This document shows, in pieces, positions 8,836 to 16,983 of a stretch of DNA of 64,000 bases. The position numbers and the translations under genes are program-made. The notes beneath the pieces were generated by a model. That model saw only the letters and a program-made list of their open reading frames with translations, ran no database searches and had not been told where the DNA came from. The DNA comes from Actinopolymorpha singaporensis (GTDB taxonomy: Bacteria > Actinomycetota > Actinomycetes > Propionibacteriales > Actinopolymorphaceae), in contig NZ_LT629732.1 of assembly GCF_900104745.1 (NCBI RefSeq), positions 6,125,981 through 6,189,980 of the forward strand. The letters are read 5' to 3'. The first letter of the stretch is position 1. Each line of letters opens with the position of its first letter.

Positions 8836-9834
8836 ATGCTTGTCCGCGACGCCCGACCGAGCGAGTACGACGCCGTGAGCCGCCTGCTGGGCGAGGTCTA
8901 CGGTGGCGAGAGCCTGGTCCATCCCCACTACCTCCCCGCCCTGGGCGACACCCGCAGGCGAGCCGAGGATCCCGCGACCGACGTCCTCGTCGCGGTCGAC
9001 GCCGGCCGGGTGGTCGGCACCGCGACTCTCACCCTGCCCGGCACCCTGTGGACGGAGGATCCGCCTGCGGAGGCGACGCTGCGGATGCTCGCGGTCGCCC
9101 CGGACGCGCGTCGAGGAGGCGTCGGCACCGCGCTGATCGAGGAGTGCACCGCGCGGTGCCGGCTGGCCGGGGAGACCACCATCGCGTTGGCCACCACCGA
9201 CTCCATGGCCGACGCGCACCGCCGCTACGAACGCCTCGGCTTCGTCCGGGTGCCCGAGCGCGACTGGGTGACGCAGTCCGGTGAGCCACTGCGTGCGTAC
9301 GTCCGTTCGCTGCCGCCCGCGCCGGTGATCCGGGAGGCACGTCCGGAGGAGTACGCCGCGGCCGGGCAGGTGACGCTGGCGGCATACCAGCGGGACGGCC
9401 TGCTGGCCGGCACGGACGACTACGCCGAGACACTGCTCGACACCAAGCGGCGGGCCCACGAGGCGTCGCTGCTGGTGGCCGTGGGCGAGGCTGCCGGAGA
9501 GTTCGCCGGGGAGGCCGAGGGGGCGGTGCTGGGCACGGCGACGTACTGCCCGCCCGGGTCGCCCTACCACGAGCTGAGCGGCCCGGGTGAGGGAGAGTTC
9601 CGCATGCTCGCGGTGGCGCCCGCCGCCCGGGGTCGCGGCGTCGGCGAACTCCTCGTCCGTACGATCCTGCGGCTGGCCCGCGCGGACGGCCACCACGCGG
9701 TCGTGCTGTCGACGACGACGGGTGCCCACCGGGCACACCGGCTGTACGAACGCCTCGGCTTCGACCGGGTACCCGAACGCGACTGGCAACCCGTGCCGGG
9801 TCTCACCCTGCTCGCCTACCGCCGCGAGATCTGA
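8836..9834 (+). CDS. Tandem GNAT-domain N-acetyltransferase
   Basis: The 332-residue protein consists of two GCN5-type acetyltransferase domains. Each has an acetyl-CoA loop (RRGGVGTALIEE near 92-103 and ARGRGVGELLVR near 272-283) and a closing motif (HRRYERLGFVRVPERDW and HRLYERLGFDRVPERDW). The near-identical closing motifs indicate internal duplication. The acceptor substrate is unknown. The ATG was chosen because it follows a TATAAC element and begins the first GNAT strand directly. A GNAT gene also occurs in the corresponding mycobacterial neighbourhood. Confidence 0.85.
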   Translation: MLVRDARPSEYDAVSRLLGEVYGGESLVHPHYLPALGDTRRRAEDPATDVLVAVDAGRVVGTATLTLPGTLWTEDPPAEATLRMLAVAPDARRGGVGTALIEECTARCRLAGETTIALATTDSMADAHRRYERLGFVRVPERDWVTQSGEPLRAYVRSLPPAPVIREARPEEYAAAGQVTLAAYQRDGLLAGTDDYAETLLDTKRRAHEASLLVAVGEAAGEFAGEAEGAVLGTATYCPPGSPYHELSGPGEGEFRMLAVAPAARGRGVGELLVRTILRLARADGHHAVVLSTTTGAHRAHRLYERLGFDRVPERDWQPVPGLTLLAYRREI

Positions 9835-9885
9835 CCGAGAGGCTGCCGGAGCAGGTGGGCCAGGCGCCCCACTTCGCAACCCACC

Positions 9886-10101
9886 TCAGTCGAGTACGAC
9901 GAGCAGGTCGCCTTCCTGGACGACCTCGCCCGGCTTCACGGTGACCTCGCGCACCCGGCCGGCGTACTCGGCGAGCACGGGGATCTCCATCTTCATCGAC
10001 TCCAGCACCAGCAGCGTCTGCCCCGCCAGCACCGAGTCACCGGACTGCACCGCCACCTCGAAGACGTTCGCGACCATCTCCGCCCTGACCTGCTCGGCCA
10101 C
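9886..10101 (-). CDS. Small biotin/lipoyl attachment protein, TB7.3 type
   Basis: The 71-residue product is a stand-alone biotinyl domain with the modification motif ESMKMEIP, the lysine being the biotin site. Length and sequence match the mycobacterial biotinylated protein TB7.3 (Rv3221c), which lies next to pdtaS and rshA there. The GTG at 10101 has a strong AAGGAG 6-7 nt upstream and yields exactly 71 residues. It probably serves as a biotin carrier or a partner of acyl-CoA carboxylases, but no carboxylase gene is adjacent. Confidence 0.9.
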   Translation of the reverse strand: MAEQVRAEMVANVFEVAVQSGDSVLAGQTLLVLESMKMEIPVLAEYAGRVREVTVKPGEVVQEGDLLVVLD

Positions 10102-10214
10102 AGCCTCTCCTTCCCTGGACCGCCCGCCATCCAACCACGCAGGGCACGGCCGGCACCGTCTCCGTGGTTCGCCGCGCCGTCCAGTGGGGACCCGCCGTCA
10201 GCGGGAAGCCGGCC

Positions 10215-11516
10215 TCAGCGGGGAGCCGGCGTCACCCGGTCGAGAACCCTCGCCAGCGAGGCGACGACCCGCGGGTCGTACTCGTACGCCATTCCCAGCC
10301 GGAGTCCCTCCAGTGCCTCCAGCCGCGCGTCCTCGCTGGTGGCCCGGCCCACCATGTCGTCATAGGCGTTGACGACCTTGATGATCCGGCTCTCCTGCGG
10401 CACGGTCGGGTCGTCGGGCAGGTGCGGGCGGCGGTACGGCTCGGCCTGGGCCTCCACCACCTCCGCGACGTCCTCCAGCACGCCGGTCTGGCGGACGACC
10501 TGCGCGCCGAACGTCGCGATCCGCCGGCGCTCGTCCGGGGTCACCAGCACGGTCGCGCCGCCGGGGATGGCGTCGGTGAGGGAGAGCTGGCCGAGGTCGT
10601 GCATGAGGGCGGCGTACTGCAGTACCCGCATCCGGCGTTCGGGCAGGCCGAGGTCGCGGCCGATGGCGAGGGCGAGGGCGGTGACCCGGCGGGCGTGGCC
10701 GGTGTCGGTGTAGCCGCCGACCTCGGTGGCCCGCGACAGCGCCTGGATGGTCTGCACCTGGGTACGCCTGATCGCGGCGTACCGGCGGTAGGACAGCTGG
10801 GCCAGCAGCAGCGGGATGGTGACCAGTGGCAGGCCCCACAGACCGACTTCCCACGTGGCCAGCGGGATGAGCACCCCGGTAGACGCGATCGCCGCACCGA
10901 TGCCGAAGAACGCGCCGAGCTCGTTGCGCAGCAGCGCCCGGAACGGCCCCCACTGCTGGCTGGCCGCGACTCCGGCGGCGAGCACCGCTTCCAATGGCCA
11001 GGCGACCAGGCCCACGACCACCGTGAGCAGGACGTAGTCGGAGGGGACGTGGCTGTCGAACGAGGCGAACAGCTCGTCGTCGAGGACCAGCGGACGGAAC
11101 AGCAGGGCGACACCGGCCACCACGAGCACCCGCCGGGCGATGCCCTCCAACTCGGCCGACCGGCCTGCGAGCACGTGGGGAAGCGCGCCCGCGAGCATCC
11201 CGCCGGAGGTCACCGCGACGGTCTGCAGGATCGAGTGGGACGCCCGTCCCTCCGTGGGCAGGTGACTGAGGAGGGCGTATCCCAGTGCCGTGGCCAGCCC
11301 GATGGGCGCCTGCACCCGGTCATCGGGCAGCCGCAGTCGCACCATCTCACCGACCGCGACCAGGCACCCGAACACGCCCGCCACCGCCGGCGCCGTGACG
11401 CCGCGCATGGCGGTCTCCACCACCGCGACCAACAGCAGGACACCGGCGCACACCGACAGCAGGACCGAGCCGTCCAGTCGCGGGTGGGTGCGGTACGGCG
11501 ACAGCGTGCCGCTCAC
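10215..11516 (-). CDS. Membrane-anchored HD-domain protein with a degenerate GYP part
   Basis: The 433-residue protein has about eight hydrophobic segments in its first 260 residues, followed by a cytoplasmic HD domain. The metal-binding HD pair is kept in YAALMHDLGQ and an upstream histidine in GYTDTGHARRV. The HH...GYP stretch that defines active HD-GYP cyclic-di-GMP phosphodiesterases is not recognisable (EAQAEPYRRPHLPDD in its place). The GTG start overlaps the stop of the upstream HD-GYP gene (GTGA), so the pair is coupled. It may be a regulatory partner of that enzyme, or act on another substrate. Confidence 0.82.
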   Translation of the reverse strand: MSGTLSPYRTHPRLDGSVLLSVCAGVLLLVAVVETAMRGVTAPAVAGVFGCLVAVGEMVRLRLPDDRVQAPIGLATALGYALLSHLPTEGRASHSILQTVAVTSGGMLAGALPHVLAGRSAELEGIARRVLVVAGVALLFRPLVLDDELFASFDSHVPSDYVLLTVVVGLVAWPLEAVLAAGVAASQQWGPFRALLRNELGAFFGIGAAIASTGVLIPLATWEVGLWGLPLVTIPLLLAQLSYRRYAAIRRTQVQTIQALSRATEVGGYTDTGHARRVTALALAIGRDLGLPERRMRVLQYAALMHDLGQLSLTDAIPGGATVLVTPDERRRIATFGAQVVRQTGVLEDVAEVVEAQAEPYRRPHLPDDPTVPQESRIIKVVNAYDDMVGRATSEDARLEALEGLRLGMAYEYDPRVVASLARVLDRVTPAPR

Positions 11517-12856
11517 GAGTTGGCCTCGGCCGAGCCCTCGACCTGGGGCGGGTGCACCGGGTCGTCGTGGTCGAAGAGGACCTTCTGCCTGGCCGCCGGC
11601 GTCGGCTGCACCGGCTGCGCCGGCGCGGGCTGCCATCCCTCGCGTTCGACGGCGGTGACGAACTTGTCGACAAGCTCGGGGTCGAAGTGGCTTCCGCGGC
11701 AGCGCCGGAGCTCGTCCAGGGCCTCCGGGACCGGGCGGGCGGCGCGGTAGGAACGCACGCTGGTCATGCAGTCGAAGGCGTCGGAGATCGACAGCACCCG
11801 GGCGAACACCGGGATGTCGCCGGCCCGCAGCCCGGAGGGGTAACCGGTGCCGTCGTAGCGCTCGTGGTGGTGCATGATGCCGGCCCGGGCGTCCTCCAAA
11901 AACGCGATGTCGCCGACCACCTCGACGCCGTGCAGCGGGTGCTGCTTGATGGCCTCGAACTCCTCCTCGGTGAGCCGGCCGTCCTTCTGCAGGATCCGGG
12001 TGGGTACGCCGATCTTGCCGACGTCGTGCAGCAGACCGGCCTCGGCCACGGCGTCCAGGCGGTCGCCGTCCCAGCCCATCTGGGTGCCGAGCAGGCGCGC
12101 GGCCCGGGCGACCCGCTCACCGTGGCCGCGGGTGTAGAGGTCCTTGGTCTCGATCGCCTGGGCCAGTGCCTGCAGCGTGGACTGGTGGGACTTCTGCTCC
12201 GCGGCGTACTGCGCGAACGCCCAGCGCGCGACCAGCAACGGCACCAGGAGCAGCAGACCGGCGAACGGGCCGAGCTGGCCGAGCCAGAGCACGGCGAGCA
12301 GCAGGCCGAGGTAGGAGTAGCCGAGGAAGGAGAGGAAGACCTCGAAGAAGTTGGCACGGAGTGCGCGCACCGGCGCCCGGCCGCCGTCGAGCCAGAGAAC
12401 CCCGATCAGCAGCGTGGCGTTCGCCACGTGGTAGGCGACGATCGCCGCCGTGATCTGGACCAGGATCTGCGGGAACGAGTCACGTGCGAGGTCACCGACC
12501 TCGCCGCCGAGCGTGATGTACGTGAAGCCGCCGATGAACGTGCAGACGACGTTCTGGGCGACGTTGTAGGCCCGTTTGAAAACGGGATTGTCATGCCTGG
12601 TGGCGAAGAGCGCGCCGATCAGTGCCGGCGCACCCCACATCCCGAGCACCGGGTAGGTCGCCACCGCGACGACGGAGGTGAGGGAGACGATGACGTTGCG
12701 GCCGAGCCTCGACTTCAGCTGCTCGGTGAGCAGCACGAGCAGGGCGAACCACACGATGTCCGTCGGCCTTGAGACGTTGGCCACCGAGAGCACGGAGATC
12801 ACGCCGGCGACAACACACAGCCCAAGTACGTAGACCCGGGTGGACCGCCTCGGCAT
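11513..12856 (-). CDS. Membrane-bound HD-GYP phosphodiesterase
   Basis: The 447-residue protein has an N-terminal membrane sensor region of about eight helices (MASE-like, residues 8-225) and a C-terminal HD-GYP domain. The signature HD (LLHDVGKIGVP), the HHERYDGTGYPSGL motif and the downstream IPVFARVLSISDAFD are all intact, so activity against cyclic-di-GMP is expected. A Pro/Ala/Gln-rich tail ends the protein. It forms a two-gene unit with the following HD protein, both sharing the same overall design, which suggests duplication. Confidence 0.88.
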   Translation of the reverse strand: MPRRSTRVYVLGLCVVAGVISVLSVANVSRPTDIVWFALLVLLTEQLKSRLGRNVIVSLTSVVAVATYPVLGMWGAPALIGALFATRHDNPVFKRAYNVAQNVVCTFIGGFTYITLGGEVGDLARDSFPQILVQITAAIVAYHVANATLLIGVLWLDGGRAPVRALRANFFEVFLSFLGYSYLGLLLAVLWLGQLGPFAGLLLLVPLLVARWAFAQYAAEQKSHQSTLQALAQAIETKDLYTRGHGERVARAARLLGTQMGWDGDRLDAVAEAGLLHDVGKIGVPTRILQKDGRLTEEEFEAIKQHPLHGVEVVGDIAFLEDARAGIMHHHERYDGTGYPSGLRAGDIPVFARVLSISDAFDCMTSVRSYRAARPVPEALDELRRCRGSHFDPELVDKFVTAVEREGWQPAPAQPVQPTPAARQKVLFDHDDPVHPPQVEGSAEANS

Positions 12857-13142
12857 GGATGACCACTCTTCCTGACCGGCTGCCGAGCAGCTTAGCTGGC
12901 TTGAGCACCCGGATCATCCCCACTCCCAACCGCCCTGCACCACGGTCCGGTCTGCGGTGGCTGCACTCATCCGCGCACCCCCTCTCCTGTGGTCGGCGCA
13001 GTCACCCGGTCACCGTGCCTGTCCGCCGTTGTCAGGCGGTCGGCAGCGTGGGGGACTTCGCGGGTTCGGCTGTGCGATGCAGGCCGTTCGGGTGCCGTCG
13101 TACGACCGTCGCTCATCCGGTCGACCGGGCACGCCTGGGCTG

Positions 13143-13226
13143 TCAGCCCCACTCCCAGCCGCGCTTGGCCGCCGATGTGGCGATGGTGACGGTGGTGGTG
13201 ACGGTGGTGGTGCGAACGCCGTTCAT
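13143..13226 (-). CDS. Possible 27-residue Thr/Val-rich peptide
   Basis: An ATG preceded by GGAAGGCAGG opens a 27-codon frame. It encodes seven threonines, nearly all ACC, in a TTTVTTTVTIAT segment and ends in KRGWEWG. A short hairpin (GGGCT/AGCCC) overlaps the stop codon. The composition recalls amino-acid attenuation leader peptides, but no threonine or branched-chain gene follows; the next gene on this strand is the HD-GYP gene 290 bp away. The run may simply reflect a GGT-type low-complexity tract, so this is weakly supported. Confidence 0.22.
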   Translation of the reverse strand: MNGVRTTTVTTTVTIATSAAKRGWEWG

Positions 13227-13447
13227 AAGCCTGCCTTCCTTCGAGTGATGACGTGGGGCGAATCGACAAGGACCGGGGAAGGCAACACGGAGAGCTACAT
13301 AAGAGGCAGGTGCCTGCTGGCGAGATGGTCACTTTCCGCCACCGAAACATCACCTCGGTCGCGGCTCCACTGCTCGCTCGTGACCCGGTGATGAGGAGTC
13401 AACGGGGAAAGATCAGCGCGGTCAACTCTGTACCAGACCAACGACTC

Positions 13448-13470
13448 CGAAGAGTGATGACTACTCTTCG
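13448..13470. repeat. 8-bp inverted repeat
   Basis: CGAAGAGT and ACTCTTCG flank a 7-nt spacer (GATGACT). It is operator-like or a weak hairpin; no T-run follows on either strand. Confidence 0.35.
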
Positions 13471-13761
13471 TGAGTACTGACCGGTAGGCGTTCGGCGGCA
13501 GAATCACCCAAAGCGTCCTAGCCACAGGGGATTTGGTTACGGGTCGTTCACGTGGTCAGACCGAGAATCCGGCAGATCGCCCGACCGAAGTTACGCAGAG
13601 TCAACAGTGCCACGAGGCGTGTGCGACTGCCGACAAGCCCGGGGACAACCGGCGTTCGGCAGTTCGCCGGTGCTGCCGAGGCCGCTCCGCAGGCCGACCA
13701 AGCGTCGGTCACCGTACGCGTTCAAGGTTGGGACATACCCCGCCCCACGAGCGATCCTGGT

Positions 13762-13800
13762 CGCGAAAATTTTCTACGCAGAGTCACAGGTATTTTCGCG
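13762..13800. repeat. 9-bp inverted repeat in an AT-rich island upstream of bL37
   Basis: CGCGAAAAT (13762-13770) and ATTTTCGCG (13792-13800) are exact inverted copies separated by 21 nt. The left arm runs into TTTT, making a local AAAATTTT palindrome. This is the most AT-rich spot of the surrounding kilobase and lies 143 bp before the bL37 start, so it may be part of its promoter or an operator. Confidence 0.4.
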
Positions 13801-13942
13801 CCGGGAACTGGCTCCGCCGCTTTGCGCGGCTCCGTCGGGCCGATGCCCTGGCAGAGGGAATCAGGGGGCGTGGGAAGATGCCGGGGCGTACGAACGCATC
13901 GGCGCACCGTACGCGACACATGGACCACGAGAGGGTGACGAG

Positions 13943-14017
13943 ATGGCGAAGAACGGAAGGCGACGTCGGGCCCGGCGCAAGAAGGCCGCCAACCACGGCA
14001 AGCGCCCCAACACCTGA
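13943..14017 (+). CDS. Large-subunit ribosomal protein bL37
   Basis: The gene encodes 24 residues, 11 of them Lys or Arg, ending in ANHGKRPNT. That C-terminal motif, the MAK start and the length match bL37, a small protein found in actinobacterial (mycobacterial) 50S ribosomes and usually missed by gene finders because of its size. A GAGAGGG sits about 9 nt before the ATG. A strong hairpin follows 66 bp after the stop. It is transcribed alone, convergent with rshA-sigH. Confidence 0.85.
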   Translation: MAKNGRRRRARRKKAANHGKRPNT

Positions 14018-14082
14018 GCCGCCGCCAGAGCCGGCCGGGCCACCAGGGTCTGACGCAGTCCTGCGGCAGCCCTGGAAAGCGA

Positions 14083-14114
14083 ACGGACCCCATCGCCGAT
14101 GGCGTGGGGTCCGT
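14083..14114. terminator. Hairpin between the convergent bL37 and rshA genes
   Basis: A 10-bp outer stem (ACGGACCCCA with TGGGGTCCGT) and a 4-bp inner stem (CGCC with GGCG) close a GAT loop with one bulged T. No T-run follows, so it may work as a bidirectional or Rho-assisted terminator. Confidence 0.6.
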
Positions 14115-14184
14115 CGTCGTCTACGGCGTCCCGAAGAGTTCGGGTTCTCCCTGCGGACCGGGTCGCGGGTGGGGCTGCCCGGAG

Positions 14185-14472
14185 TCAGCCGGCCGGCGGT
14201 CCGGAGTCCTCGCTGATCTCCACATGCACCGCGCGGATACGCAGAAGCACCTTCTGGCGAAGGTCGCTCGGCGGCTTGTCCTGGCCGCAGGAGCGGGCCA
14301 CCAGGGACTTCACCAAGCCCTCGAGGTCGTACTTCTGCAGACACGGCGCGCACTCGTCCAGATGCCGCTGGATCTGCGAACAGTCCGCGTCCTCCATCTC
14401 CCGGTCGAGGAAGAGGAAGACCCGCTCCAGGACCTCCGAACAGTCGGTCTCGTGGGGCTTGCCGCAGCTCAT
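14185..14472 (-). CDS. rshA: RshA/RsrA-family zinc-binding anti-sigma factor
   Basis: The 95-residue product has the ZAS signature H-X3-C-X2-C (H37, C41, C44 in HLDECAPC) with additional cysteines at 3, 11, 31 and 62. In the family, the Cys corresponding to C11 forms the redox disulfide that releases the sigma factor under thiol stress. The ATG overlaps the sigH stop (ATGA), which fits stoichiometric co-translation. It binds and inhibits the SigH product under reducing conditions. Confidence 0.93.
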   Translation of the reverse strand: MSCGKPHETDCSEVLERVFLFLDREMEDADCSQIQRHLDECAPCLQKYDLEGLVKSLVARSCGQDKPPSDLRQKVLLRIRAVHVEISEDSGPPAG

Positions 14473-15083
14473 GCGTCCTCGCCACCCTTCGCGTCCGCCG
14501 CCGGTACCAGCCCGCGCCCGCGGGCGTAGTCCTGCAGCAGCTCACGCAACTGGCGCCTGCCCCGGTGGAGCCGGGACATCACGGTGCCGATCGGTGTTCC
14601 CATGATGTCGGCGATCTCCTTGTAGGAGAACCCCTCCACGTCGGCGAGATAGACAGCCATCCGGAAGTCGTCCGGCACCTGCTGCAAGGCCTCCTTGACG
14701 TCGGAGTCGGGCAGGTGCTCCAGCGCCTCCGCCTCGGCGGACTTGAGCCCCGCCGAGGTGTGCGACTCCGCGCGCGCGATCTGCCAGTCCTCGATCTCCT
14801 CGGTGGCGGCGCGCTGCGGCTCCCGCTGACGCTTGCGGTAGCTGTTGATGAAGGTGTTGGTCAGGATGCGGTACAGCCACGCCTTGAGGTTGGTCCCCTC
14901 GCTGAACTGGTGGAACGAGGAGTACGCCTTGGCGAAGGTCTCCTGCACAAGGTCGTCCGCGTCCGCCGGGTTGCGGGTCATCCGCAGGGCAGCGTTGTAC
15001 AGCTGATCCAGGAAGGGCAGTGCATCCCGCTCGAATCGGGCGCTCCGCTCCTCCGGCGTCTCGGCGTTCACGGCAGCTGTCAT
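14469..15083 (-). CDS. sigH: SigH/SigR-type ECF sigma factor of the thiol-stress response
   Basis: From the ATG at 15083 the product has 204 residues, with region 2 at about 25-90 ([20 protein letters not shown]) and region 4 at about 130-185 ([23 protein letters not shown]). It directs core polymerase to thioredoxin, mycothiol and proteostasis genes in relatives. An exact GGAAT-N18-GTT promoter lies upstream, pointing to autoregulation. The frame stays open upstream; a GTG at 15206 with a perfect AAGGAGG would give a form 41 residues longer, like the unstable SigR-prime isoform of Streptomyces. The ATG at 15083 itself lacks a clear Shine-Dalgarno sequence. Confidence 0.93.
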   Translation of the reverse strand: MTAAVNAETPEERSARFERDALPFLDQLYNAALRMTRNPADADDLVQETFAKAYSSFHQFSEGTNLKAWLYRILTNTFINSYRKRQREPQRAATEEIEDWQIARAESHTSAGLKSAEAEALEHLPDSDVKEALQQVPDDFRMAVYLADVEGFSYKEIADIMGTPIGTVMSRLHRGRRQLRELLQDYARGRGLVPAADAKGGEDA

Positions 15084-15259
15084 CGCCCGCGAGGATAGCC
15101 CCACCGACGAGGAGCCGTCTTCGGGAGTCCACTCTCGCCAGACCGCCACCGCCTCCGGCGGCGGCTGGGTGGAGGGCGTCGGGCGGTTCTGGCACGCGGC
15201 AACCACAAAGCCTCCTTCGCGACGGCACCGGACACTCGCGCGGCACCGTCCGAGACCGG

Positions 15260-15285
15260 AACACACCTCGGCCCGCCGGAATTCC
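15260..15285 (-). promoter_or_regulatory. SigH/SigR-dependent autoregulatory promoter
   Basis: On the minus strand GGAAT (15285-15281) and GTT (15262-15260) are separated by exactly 18 nt, a full match to the SigR/SigH consensus. Transcription would begin near 15253, giving a leader of about 170 nt to the short start and including the GTG at 15206. Confidence 0.8.
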
Positions 15286-15368
15286 CGGCCGCTGGACGAA
15301 ACCCTCCCGAACCTCGCGGGGCGGACAGCCGGAGATTCACAGCCCGGCCGGCGGGACGTCCTGTCCGG

Positions 15369-16031
15369 TCATGACTGAGGCAACTCGGCGCCGGTCGTCC
15401 GGGCGATCCACTCCAGCGTGGACTCGGCGATCAGGGTGAGCGCCTCCTCCTGGGTGATCGGCGCGGAGCGCGGCACCACGAAACTGTGGTCGGCGCCCGG
15501 CACCGCCACCACCTTCTGGTCCTTCCGGCCTCTCGGCATGTTCCTCGGCCCGCCGAACGCGTCCCGCTCCCCCTGCACGACGAGTGTGGGCACACCGGCG
15601 TTGCGGAGCTCGTCGGCGCGTGACCTGTCAGGACGGCCCGGCGGACGCAACGGGAACGCCAGCGCCAGGCAGCCGACGGCGCCGAGCCTCCGGGCGGTCC
15701 GGCAGGCGACCCTGGCGCCCGCACTGCGCCCGCCCACGATCAGCGGTGTCCGGGTGCGCATGCTGTTCAGTGCGGCGATCCAGGCCAGGTCCAGCTTCTC
15801 CGGCGGCGACGCGATCCGGCGCCCGGCCACCCGCCAGGGCTGCTCGACGCGGATCACGGTCACTTCGTACTCGGGCAGCGCCTCGGCCAGCACCGCGAGA
15901 TCCCACGCGTCCACCCCGCCGCCGGCGCCGTGCCCGAGGACCAACGTGACGGCCGTCCGGCGGCCCCGGTTGTAGATCAGGCGGGCGGGACCCTCCGGGG
16001 TCGGCACCACGCGTTCGCTCACGGTGTTCAT
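15369..16031 (-). CDS. Alpha/beta hydrolase of the dienelactone-hydrolase/TEX30-like group
   Basis: The 220-residue protein has an alpha/beta hydrolase fold with oxyanion-loop GHGAGGG (about 33-39), nucleophile elbow GGRSAGARVA (serine near 102), acidic residue in GERDAFG and the catalytic histidine in GADHSF (about 182). Such compact hydrolases with an alanine after the nucleophile serine are common in actinomycetes. The substrate is unknown. It lies between sigH and the SRAP gene on the same strand, 337 bp upstream of the sigH promoter, and could be read with SRAP, whose stop is 29 bp upstream. Confidence 0.8.
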   Translation of the reverse strand: MNTVSERVVPTPEGPARLIYNRGRRTAVTLVLGHGAGGGVDAWDLAVLAEALPEYEVTVIRVEQPWRVAGRRIASPPEKLDLAWIAALNSMRTRTPLIVGGRSAGARVACRTARRLGAVGCLALAFPLRPPGRPDRSRADELRNAGVPTLVVQGERDAFGGPRNMPRGRKDQKVVAVPGADHSFVVPRSAPITQEEALTLIAESTLEWIARTTGAELPQS

Positions 16032-16060
16032 GACGTCCTCATCCGCAGGGGTGACCCACC

Positions 16061-16861
16061 CTAACGGGGGTCCGCCACGTCGCCCGCCTCCTCTGCCGGG
16101 AGCGGATCAAGCAGTTGTGGGCCGTTGTTACGGACGTTGTTGACCGCGGTCGAGACGGGGTACGCGTCCAGCCGTCCGGGCGCCGCGGGCACCAGAACCG
16201 AACGCAGTTGGTCGGGGTCGTCTCGGCGCGGGTCGAGCCAGGTGGAGTACTCCGCGGGCTCGACCAGCAACGGCATCCGGTCGTGGATGCGGCCCAGCTC
16301 ATCCTCGGCGGTGGTGGTGAGCACCGTGCACGTCCACACGAACCGGTCGGGGTCGTCCTCGGCCTTGCTCGGGTCGCGCCAGATCTCATACAACCCGGCC
16401 ATCGCCAGAACGCCGCCGTCGCTGCGGTGGATGAAGAACGGCTGCTTGTGGCCCTTCTTCTCGCCGTACCACTCGTAGTAGCCGTCGGCGGGCACCAGGC
16501 ACCGGCGGGATGCGAACGCCTTGCGGAACGCGGGCTTCTCCGCCGCGGTCTCCAGCCGGGCGTTGATCAGCCGGTTGCCGATCTTGGGGTCCTTCGCCCA
16601 GAACGGGATCAGGCCCCAGCGGACCGTCCGGAGATGGCGTTCGAGCTTGCCCTCGTCGCCCTTGGCTGCCTTACCGCCCTTGGCGGCCTTGCCGTCCTCG
16701 CCCTTGCCGCCCTTGCCCGGCGGGCGGTCCACCACGACCGCGACCTGCTTGGTGGGTGCGACGTTGTAGTCGGCCAGCTTCTCCCGCACGTCGACCTGGG
16801 TCACCTCGAACTCGCGCGCGAGATCCTCAGGGTCCCGGCTCAGCGAGTATCTTCCGCACAC
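16061..16861 (-). CDS. SRAP (YedK/HMCES-like) abasic-site response protein
   Basis: The 266-residue protein starts MCGRY from a GTG, placing the catalytic Cys at position 2 after Met removal. Other active-site segments are YNVAPT (N33), ARLET (E104) and HDRMP. SRAP proteins crosslink to abasic sites in single-stranded DNA through Cys2 and protect them. GGGAGG lies 8 nt before the start. Residues 49-72 form a Lys/Gly-rich insertion not typical of the core fold. The mycobacterial equivalent is Rv3226c, in the same neighbourhood. Confidence 0.9.
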   Translation of the reverse strand: MCGRYSLSRDPEDLAREFEVTQVDVREKLADYNVAPTKQVAVVVDRPPGKGGKGEDGKAAKGGKAAKGDEGKLERHLRTVRWGLIPFWAKDPKIGNRLINARLETAAEKPAFRKAFASRRCLVPADGYYEWYGEKKGHKQPFFIHRSDGGVLAMAGLYEIWRDPSKAEDDPDRFVWTCTVLTTTAEDELGRIHDRMPLLVEPAEYSTWLDPRRDDPDQLRSVLVPAAPGRLDAYPVSTAVNNVRNNGPQLLDPLPAEEAGDVADPR

Positions 16862-16967
16862 ACCGACCACCTCCCGTGACCGGTCCGGGTGGACCGGCGC
16901 CGCGACCCATTGTTCTGCACCCGGGCGGGGTGCCAAATCCCGGGTGCGGGACGGTCGCCGCCACGCG

Positions 16968-16973
16968 TAGGCT
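16968..16973 (+). promoter_or_regulatory. Probable -10 element of the T-box/aspS transcript
   Basis: TAGGCT fits the actinomycete TANNNT -10 consensus and lies just ahead of the first conserved T-box nucleotides. I see no convincing -35 hexamer at 17-18 nt spacing. Confidence 0.4.
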
Positions 16974-16983
16974 GGGCGCCAAC

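Larger units (their letters stand above)
12857..13942. other. Gene-poor stretch of about 1.1 kb
   Basis: No conventional gene is supported here. The codon-position bias of the neighbours fades, and several long frames on both strands give low-complexity His/Arg/Ser translations. It contains a GGTGGTGACGGTGGTGG-type low-complexity run (13180-13215), a possible 27-codon Thr-rich frame on the minus strand, an inverted repeat at 13448-13470 and an AT-rich palindrome at 13762-13800. It must also hold the promoters of the HD-GYP pair and of the bL37 gene, neither of which I can place with confidence. Confidence 0.6.

Noticed and set aside
12967-13353. A 128-codon His/Arg-rich minus-strand frame as a gene
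   Set aside because: The His run comes from a GGTGGTGAC low-complexity tract, there is no ribosome-binding site at its start, and no codon bias is visible.
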